A DNA stretch of 9,963 nucleotides from positions 1 to 9,963 of the forward strand of contig JAFVEW010000055.1 in assembly GCA_017475805.1 (NCBI GenBank), in the 5' to 3' direction. The notes beneath the pieces were generated by a model. That model ran no database searches and had not been told where the DNA came from. It saw only the letters and a program-made list of their open reading frames with translations. Shown one piece after another: positions 6,222 to 9,963 of the stretch. The DNA is from Synergistaceae bacterium. GTDB lineage: Bacteria; Synergistota; Synergistia; Synergistales; Aminobacteriaceae. Each line of letters opens with the position of its first letter. Positions within the stretch are counted from its first letter, which is position 1. The position numbers and the translations under genes were made by a program.

Positions 6222-8108
6222 GTTCTTAAAAAGCATTCCCATAATTTTTATAATTTCGCTGCCTCTATCACCCGTAGTTTTAGATAATTCTTCAGCGGGT
6301 GTCTCTTCGTCTTCGCGGAGCTTCAAAAATTCGCATAAAATAGAATTAACTTCAGGATTATTCGCAAATTCAGTCATAAAACTTAAAACTTCAAGAACTA
6401 AATATTTAATTTTCTTTCGTTCTTCTTCTGAAAACCAAGCGCAAAGAAATTCACCGTAATAATCCACGCCGTATTGCGTCGGCATATCGAGCAATCTTTG
6501 AGCTTCGAGCCTGATATTATCATCTTCGCTCAAAACGAAAAAGTCATTTAATCGTTGTCTCAATGGTTCAAAAACTCTTTCTTCATCGACAGCTACAGCC
6601 GCGCATATAAATTCTAAAATAAAAGCAGCTACTCTATAACCTTGCGTCAAATTCGTGCCTAAAGGTAATTCAACAAATAAAATTTTATCGTCCCAAGTGT
6701 ATTCACGTCCTGAAATTCCTAAGTCAGGAACAATTTGCCAGCCTTCAACCTGAGCAGTATCGACGATTGATTTTCTTTCTTTGCCGTTTAGCTTGGGAGT
6801 TTTAGTCTCGAAATTCATAAGTTTTCCGACTTTTTCAAGCGTTGTTATCAAAGGTAATTCGCTGCCTTCGGGGCTTAAAGCGTCCAAGAAGCCTGCAAGG
6901 TCAGGACGTTGTTCGATATTGGCAAGATTAATTTCAGGTTCTGGAGCTTTATACGCCGTCAAAAAGACTTCCCAAGCGTCAAGCAAAGGCTTAAAAATTT
7001 CTAAATACTCAAAGAAATTAGGAACTTCGACGACATTATTATTTTCTTTGTCTTTATCTTTATCTTTTTTTGCTAAATTTATTGTCGGGTTAGTAGGAGT
7101 GTAGGCAATTTTCAAAGTGTTTGCAGGTTTCGTTAAAACTAATCCGCCCTTGCAAATATCTTTATAAATCGGCGTGAAAGTCTGCAGTGCCTCGCTCGTA
7201 TCTAAAACTTGAGGCTCGCCTTCTCGATGTAATTTTTCGCAAGTCCTCATCAATGTAAAAGCTACAGCCGACGGCAAAGGCAATAAAGAATTAGCATACG
7301 AATTTAATAAAATTCCAAGCAAACCTTCAGGAACTTTATTAAGTCTTCGGCACAGAGCTAATAAATCTTCGTCAGGAAGCCAAACTTTAACCGCGAGCCA
7401 CGTTACGAAAGTTATCAAATTTTCACTGATAATATCCCAGCGCAATAATGGCAATAATCTAAACGCTTCATTGATGCAAAGACCTAAATCAAGTTTATCA
7501 ATTAAAGTTCGTCGTTCAATTCCATAAAGCCAAATTGAAGGATAACACATATGAAGCGGCGGCTGAATTCTTGAGCCTGCAAGCCAAGTTAAATAAATTC
7601 CTCGCTGTACCGGCGACATTGCTGCGTAACTCTCTGCTCCGTCAGCAGGTATCGGTTCGCCTTGTTTAGGAAAATCTATAGGCAAAGTTATATCGATACA
7701 TGACGGCTCAGGCGTTGAAGCCTCGCCCTTTGACCAATAAGCTACAGGGCTTGGGATAGTTATATTATCGAGCTGAATGTTTCCAATACGTCCGCACCAT
7801 CGAAGCAAATTAACTTGAGCTTTCGGTTTTTCTTTAGGTTCTGTTGAGACTGAATAAGGCGACTCTTCTCCCGCTGGAGCATGAGCAGAATAAGTCGCGC
7901 TTCCAACTATTCCTGCTTCAGTTACAGGTGCGGCGGTAGGACTTGAATTTTCGCCCGCCCCTTCGTCATCATCCGGCAAATCCAACGAACTTGGGTCTAT
8001 AGGCGCGGCGTCTTGGTTAGCTTGTTCATTCTGCTTAGACTGCGACTGCTGACGAAAGAACGCTCCGACAGCAACGACTACAAAAATGCCGATTACTAAA
8101 TAAAGCAT
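6216..8108 (-). CDS. Membrane-anchored TerB_N/TerB-like domain protein, function unknown
   Basis: The 630-residue product starts with one hydrophobic helix (residues 2-18) followed by Arg/Gln/Lys, suggesting an N-terminal anchor with the bulk in the cytosol. Residues about 20-98 are a low-complexity Pro/Ala/Ser/Glu linker. Residues about 100-270 resemble the TerB_N domain: WCGRIGNIQLDN (104-115), a Y-W segment near 124, then SPVQRGIYLTWLAGSR (165-180) and WLYGIERR (193-200), close to the family's PeqRaaYLxWLagGR and FLYxYGLERR. Residues about 488-540 resemble a TerB helical domain (AAVAVDEERVFEPLRQRL). A KDKDKDK stretch (348-354) is a linker. No SD-like sequence lies close upstream of the ATG; TATAAT is 22-28 bases before it. 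It follows the DUF2156 gene. TerB-type proteins occur in tellurite and stress systems, but no other ter gene is present. Domain calls are from recalled motifs, not a search. Confidence 0.72.
   Translation of the reverse strand: MLYLVIGIFVVVAVGAFFRQQSQSKQNEQANQDAAPIDPSSLDLPDDDEGAGENSSPTAAPVTEAGIVGSATYSAHAPAGEESPYSVSTEPKEKPKAQVNLLRWCGRIGNIQLDNITIPSPVAYWSKGEASTPEPSCIDITLPIDFPKQGEPIPADGAESYAAMSPVQRGIYLTWLAGSRIQPPLHMCYPSIWLYGIERRTLIDKLDLGLCINEAFRLLPLLRWDIISENLITFVTWLAVKVWLPDEDLLALCRRLNKVPEGLLGILLNSYANSLLPLPSAVAFTLMRTCEKLHREGEPQVLDTSEALQTFTPIYKDICKGGLVLTKPANTLKIAYTPTNPTINLAKKDKDKDKENNNVVEVPNFFEYLEIFKPLLDAWEVFLTAYKAPEPEINLANIEQRPDLAGFLDALSPEGSELPLITTLEKVGKLMNFETKTPKLNGKERKSIVDTAQVEGWQIVPDLGISGREYTWDDKILFVELPLGTNLTQGYRVAAFILEFICAAVAVDEERVFEPLRQRLNDFFVLSEDDNIRLEAQRLLDMPTQYGVDYYGEFLCAWFSEEERKKIKYLVLEVLSFMTEFANNPEVNSILCEFLKLREDEETPAEELSKTTGDRGSEIIKIMGMLFKNN
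7046..7069 (-). repeat. In-frame hexanucleotide repeat encoding Lys-Asp repeats
   Basis: Four six-base units of the form CTTTNT on the plus strand (two are CTTTAT) encode alternating Lys and Asp within the TerB_N-type protein. The six-base unit means that copy-number change would keep the frame, lengthening or shortening a charged linker. Confidence 0.7.
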
Positions 8109-8130
8109 GATTTATCAAAGGCAATCAGGA

Positions 8131-8136
8131 ATTATA
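8131..8136 (-). promoter_or_regulatory. Possible -10 box of the TerB_N-type gene
   Basis: TATAAT on the minus strand lies 22 bases before the ATG at 8108 and five bases downstream of heptamer array D. No TTGACA-like -35 is present; the -35 position would fall in the array. If used, the leader would be about 16 bases with no visible ribosome site. Confidence 0.35.
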
Positions 8137-8141
8137 AAATC

Positions 8142-8169
8142 CCTAACTCCTAACTCCTCACTCCTAACT
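8142..8169 (-). repeat. Heptamer array D (four units) after the DUF2156 gene
   Basis: Four abutting plus-strand units: CCTAACT, CCTAACT, CCTCACT, CCTAACT. In the sense of the flanking genes this is AGTTAGG with one AGTGAGG. The array begins four bases after the TAA of the DUF2156 gene and ends about 33 bases before the ATG of the TerB_N-type gene. Confidence 0.88.
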
Positions 8170-8173
8170 GTTT

Positions 8174-9055
8174 TTATAAAATCTCCATAATAAATTTTTT
8201 GAGCATCATTGAAGGATTATAAGACATTTTCGCCTCTCTAAGGCCAAGCTCACCCATATCTTCTTCGCGGTTGGCAAATTCATATTTTGAAGCCTGATTT
8301 TTTTGGAATAAAAAATTTATTGCCTGATAACTTCCTGCATATTCGGGGAAGGCTTTTTCAAACATCACGTCAAGATTTTTTTCGTCAAGTTCACAAGCTA
8401 TAGTGTAGGCTATGACTTTCTCATCAACTTTTAAGACGCCGCCGGTTAAATTAAAATCGTTCCATTTTCCAAGGACGTTTTGAATAGCTACGTCTTCGCT
8501 GTCAAGAGATTTAATTTCGTCTTCGTTCAAATTTTCTTCTCTGTGAACACGCCAGCGTTCCTGAAAGTCCATGACTTCATCAAAAAGTTCCGGCTTAAGT
8601 TCGTAATAATCCCATTCGTAACCGTCTAAAAAAGCTCTCACTCGATTTCTTTTTTGAGCAAACGCTTTGCCTTTTAACCCTATTAAATCTTTAACGGCAT
8701 AAACATATTCGTGCTGGTCGCGGTCGTCGGTGAATTTCAGATTTTTTCGAGGCTCTAAAATATTTTTAACCTGTTCAGGAACGTCATAAATTAAATCGCC
8801 GGACTTAAAATCTTTTAAGGCGTTGTCCCAATTTGAAACGGCGTTCCAATCTCCGACAGGTCCGAACATTCCGGGAACAGGGCCGCCGCTTCTGAGCCAG
8901 CATAAATTTTCATCGACAATCGAAAATTCAATCGGGTAAGCGTGTCGCCAAGCAAATAAATTTAAGAACGAATATTCAGCGTAGTGGACAGGAGATTTTT
9001 TATAAAATTGAGAATAAATGTCTTTATCTTGCCAAGTTAATTCTTTGAAATCCAT
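8174..9055 (-). CDS. DUF2156 domain protein (phosphatidylglycerol lysyltransferase C-terminal-like)
   Basis: The 293-residue product matches the DUF2156/LPG_synthase_C family, which has paired GNAT-like folds related to the catalytic part of MprF-type aminoacyl-phosphatidylglycerol synthases. Landmarks are FLNLFAWRHAYP (30-41), the basic core DLIGLKGKAFAQKRNRVRAF (123-142), LTGGVLKVDEKVIAYTIAC (203-221) and the family-typical end NREEDMGELGLREAKMSYNP (262-281). No membrane segment is evident, unlike MprF, so it is a stand-alone soluble domain. Substrate is unknown; transfer of an amino acid or acyl group is a family-based guess. The ribosome site AGGAG, 11 bases upstream, is part of heptamer array E. 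The HU terminator lies just upstream, so this gene needs its own promoter or readthrough. The next gene downstream is the TerB_N-type protein, after array D. Confidence 0.88.
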   Translation of the reverse strand: MDFKELTWQDKDIYSQFYKKSPVHYAEYSFLNLFAWRHAYPIEFSIVDENLCWLRSGGPVPGMFGPVGDWNAVSNWDNALKDFKSGDLIYDVPEQVKNILEPRKNLKFTDDRDQHEYVYAVKDLIGLKGKAFAQKRNRVRAFLDGYEWDYYELKPELFDEVMDFQERWRVHREENLNEDEIKSLDSEDVAIQNVLGKWNDFNLTGGVLKVDEKVIAYTIACELDEKNLDVMFEKAFPEYAGSYQAINFLFQKNQASKYEFANREEDMGELGLREAKMSYNPSMMLKKFIMEIL

Positions 9056-9061
9056 AATCTT

Positions 9062-9075
9062 TTTAACTCCTAACT
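9062..9075 (-). repeat. Heptamer array E (two units) serving as ribosome binding site
   Basis: Plus-strand units TTTAACT and CCTAACT abut. In the sense of the DUF2156 gene this reads AGTTAGG AGTTAAA, and AGGAG at the junction lies 11 bases before the ATG (9055). It is the only SD-like sequence there, so the repeat appears to provide the ribosome site. Confidence 0.6.
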
Positions 9076-9078
9076 CAT

Positions 9079-9117
9079 AAAAAAAGCGGTTCTCTTAAAT
9101 AAATCGGGAACCGCCTT
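9079..9117 (-). terminator. Intrinsic terminator of the HU gene
   Basis: On the minus strand GCGGTTC (9108-9114) pairs with GAACCGC (9086-9092) in a perfect 7-bp GC-rich stem. AA and a G-U pair extend it at the base, with a loop of about 15 bases. Seven T residues (9079-9085) follow immediately. It lies about 30 bases past the HU stop and is the clearest terminator in the window. Confidence 0.93.
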
Positions 9118-9145
9118 GAAAAAATTAAATTTAACGTTTGAAAAA

Positions 9146-9433
9146 TTATATTTTCGCGTTAAGAACTTTCTCTTTGAGTTCTTTGCCGGGTCTGAATACG
9201 GGAACTTTCTTCGCCGGAATGAGAACGACCTTTGAAGGATCCTGAGGATTACGGCCTTCTCTGGCAGCTCTTTCTCTGACCTCAAAAACTCCAAAACCTA
9301 CGAATGTGCATTTGTCGCCGTTCGCAAGTGCTCCCTGAATTTCTGAGAAAACTGCGTCAACAACAGGCGCGACGTCCTTTTTGCGCATATCGAGTTTATT
9401 AGTGATTGCGTCAATAAGTTCTGCTTTCGTCAT
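9146..9433 (-). CDS. hup: HU family DNA-binding protein
   Basis: A small dimeric nucleoid protein that bends and compacts DNA. The 95 residues begin MTKAELIDAITNKLDMRKKD and contain the HU signature GFGVFEVRERAAREGRNPQ (46-64) with the intercalating proline P63, then IPAKKVPVFRPGKELKEKV (72-90). The stretch between NPQ and IPA is DPSKVVL, one residue longer than the common TGEEIE, so the tip of the DNA-binding arm is slightly extended. The C-terminus is a few residues longer than the usual 90. AGGAGG eight bases before the ATG is a strong ribosome site. It has its own promoter and terminator, so it is monocistronic. Confidence 0.96.
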   Translation of the reverse strand: MTKAELIDAITNKLDMRKKDVAPVVDAVFSEIQGALANGDKCTFVGFGVFEVRERAAREGRNPQDPSKVVLIPAKKVPVFRPGKELKEKVLNAKI

Positions 9434-9464
9434 TGTTTACACCTCCTAAAAAACTTTTTTCTGC

Positions 9465-9492
9465 ATTTTATCAGCTTTTATAAATTATGCAA
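9465..9492 (-). promoter_or_regulatory. Predicted promoter of the HU gene
   Basis: On the minus strand TTGCAT (9487-9492), 16 bases, then TAAAAT (9465-9470), preceded by TGA (extended -10). The start would fall near 9458, about 25 bases before the ATG. GATTAA-N7-TTAATC (9495-9513) sits two bases upstream of the -35 box and could be a binding site. Confidence 0.65.
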
Positions 9493-9586
9493 GAGATTAA
9501 TTCAGGTTTAATCTATTTTTAAGACTTTTTCACTAAAAATCTAATGCGGCAGTGTACTCCTTGCAAATTTTTCTCGTAATAAAATT

Positions 9587-9614
9587 TTGAAAAAATAAAT
9601 TTTTCTGATAATCT
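9587..9614 (+). promoter_or_regulatory. Predicted promoter of gpmA
   Basis: TTGAAA (9587-9592), 16 bases, then TAATCT (9609-9614), with TGA just before it as an extended -10. An overlapping GATAAT (9607-9612) is an alternative -10. The start would lie near 9621, about 28 bases before the ATG. AGGAGG at 9631-9636 is the ribosome site. Confidence 0.55.
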
Positions 9615-9648
9615 TTCTTGAAATTTTAAGAGGAGGAAAAATTAAATT

Positions 9649-9963
9649 ATGTATGAAATCGTTTTAATTCGACACGGCGAAAGTGCTTGGAACAAAGAAA
9701 ACAGATTTACAGGCTGGACTGACGTTCCATTGTCAGATAAAGGCATCGAAGAAGCCCGCTCAGCAGGAAAATTATTAAAGGCTGAAGGCTTTGCTTTCGA
9801 TTACGCTTTTACTTCGGTCTTGAAACGCGCTATAAAAACTCTTTGGCTCGTCCTTGAAGAAATGGACAGAATGTGGATACCTATTCAGCATTCATGGAAA
9901 CTTAACGAAAGACATTACGGAGCTTTACAAGGTCTCAACAAAGCCGACACAGCCGCGAAATAC
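9649..9963 (+). CDS. gpmA: 2,3-bisphosphoglycerate-dependent phosphoglycerate mutase (3' end beyond window)
   Basis: Interconverts 3- and 2-phosphoglycerate in glycolysis and gluconeogenesis through a phosphohistidine. The 105 visible residues begin [20 protein letters not shown], with the phosphohistidine motif RHGES (H9) and [10 protein letters not shown] (20-29). R60 and the catalytic acid region [14 protein letters not shown] (85-98, with E87) follow. The full family is about 230-250 residues, so more than half lies past the right edge. AGGAGG lies 12 bases before the ATG. It is divergent from HU, with its own predicted promoter. Confidence 0.95.
   Translation, partial: MYEIVLIRHGESAWNKENRFTGWTDVPLSDKGIEEARSAGKLLKAEGFAFDYAFTSVLKRAIKTLWLVLEEMDRMWIPIQHSWKLNERHYGALQGLNKADTAAKY

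Noticed and set aside
6781..7104. Plus-strand frame of 107 codons opposite the TerB_N-type gene
   Set aside because: Its Ser/Leu-rich product with a repetitive LSLSLS stretch is the antisense of the Lys-Asp repeat and other acidic codons; no independent support.
6160..8169. Heptamer arrays as a CRISPR array or phage attachment site
   Set aside because: Units are seven bases and directly abutting, without spacers, and no cas, integrase or prophage gene is present.
9070..9294. Minus-strand frame of 74 codons overlapping HU
   Set aside because: Out-of-frame shadow of HU that also runs through the HU terminator hairpin; not a family match.
9495..9513. GATTAA-N7-TTAATC as a firm operator site
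   Set aside because: Short and AT-rich, so it could be chance; it is mentioned only with the HU promoter.
9565..9606. 10-bp direct repeat AAATTTTTCT upstream of gpmA
   Set aside because: Simple A/T-run composition makes this likely by chance in such an AT-rich gap.

Overview
The window is AT-rich bacterial chromosome with dense, mostly housekeeping genes. No phage, plasmid, insertion sequence, CRISPR, tRNA or rRNA signal was seen. A HrcA/CIRCE heat-shock operator, a KDPG-type aldolase, an HU protein with a slightly long DNA arm and a membrane-anchored TerB_N-type protein fit an anaerobic bacterium of the Synergistota or a Firmicutes-like lineage. That placement is inference from general resemblance; a phylogeny of the PNPase or HrcA protein would settle it.

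Layout, left to right. Positions 1-784 (minus) hold the first 261 codons of hrcA, running off the left edge, with its promoter and a CIRCE operator upstream. A minus-strand cluster follows: galK (galactokinase), eda (KDPG/KHG-type aldolase) and rsfS (ribosomal silencing factor). It ends in a hairpin terminator near 1036-1072. Divergent from galK, pnp (PNPase) and dut (dUTPase) form a tight plus-strand pair. Convergent to dut is a minus-strand block: a 630-residue protein with one N-terminal membrane helix and TerB_N/TerB-like domains, preceded by a DUF2156 (lysyl-phosphatidylglycerol synthase C-terminal-like) protein, preceded by a monocistronic HU gene with a clear intrinsic terminator. At the right edge gpmA (phosphoglycerate mutase) starts on the plus strand, divergent from HU.

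The genes fall into unrelated core jobs: heat-shock control (hrcA), sugar catabolism (galK, eda, gpmA), ribosome dormancy (rsfS), RNA decay (pnp), nucleotide-pool cleaning (dut) and nucleoid structure (HU). The TerB_N and DUF2156 genes are the least understood and both may act at the membrane.

The most unusual structure is outside the genes. A family of short tandem heptanucleotide arrays (consensus AGTTAGG/AAGTAGG, complement CCTAACT) sits in nearly every tandem or convergent intergenic gap, usually at or a few bases past a stop codon. In two cases the array contains the TAG stop itself. No clear array is seen in the two divergent promoter gaps (galK/pnp and HU/gpmA). In one place the array supplies the Shine-Dalgarno sequence of the next gene, in two it lies just upstream of a TATAAT box, and at the dut convergent gap two arrays face each other as an inverted repeat.
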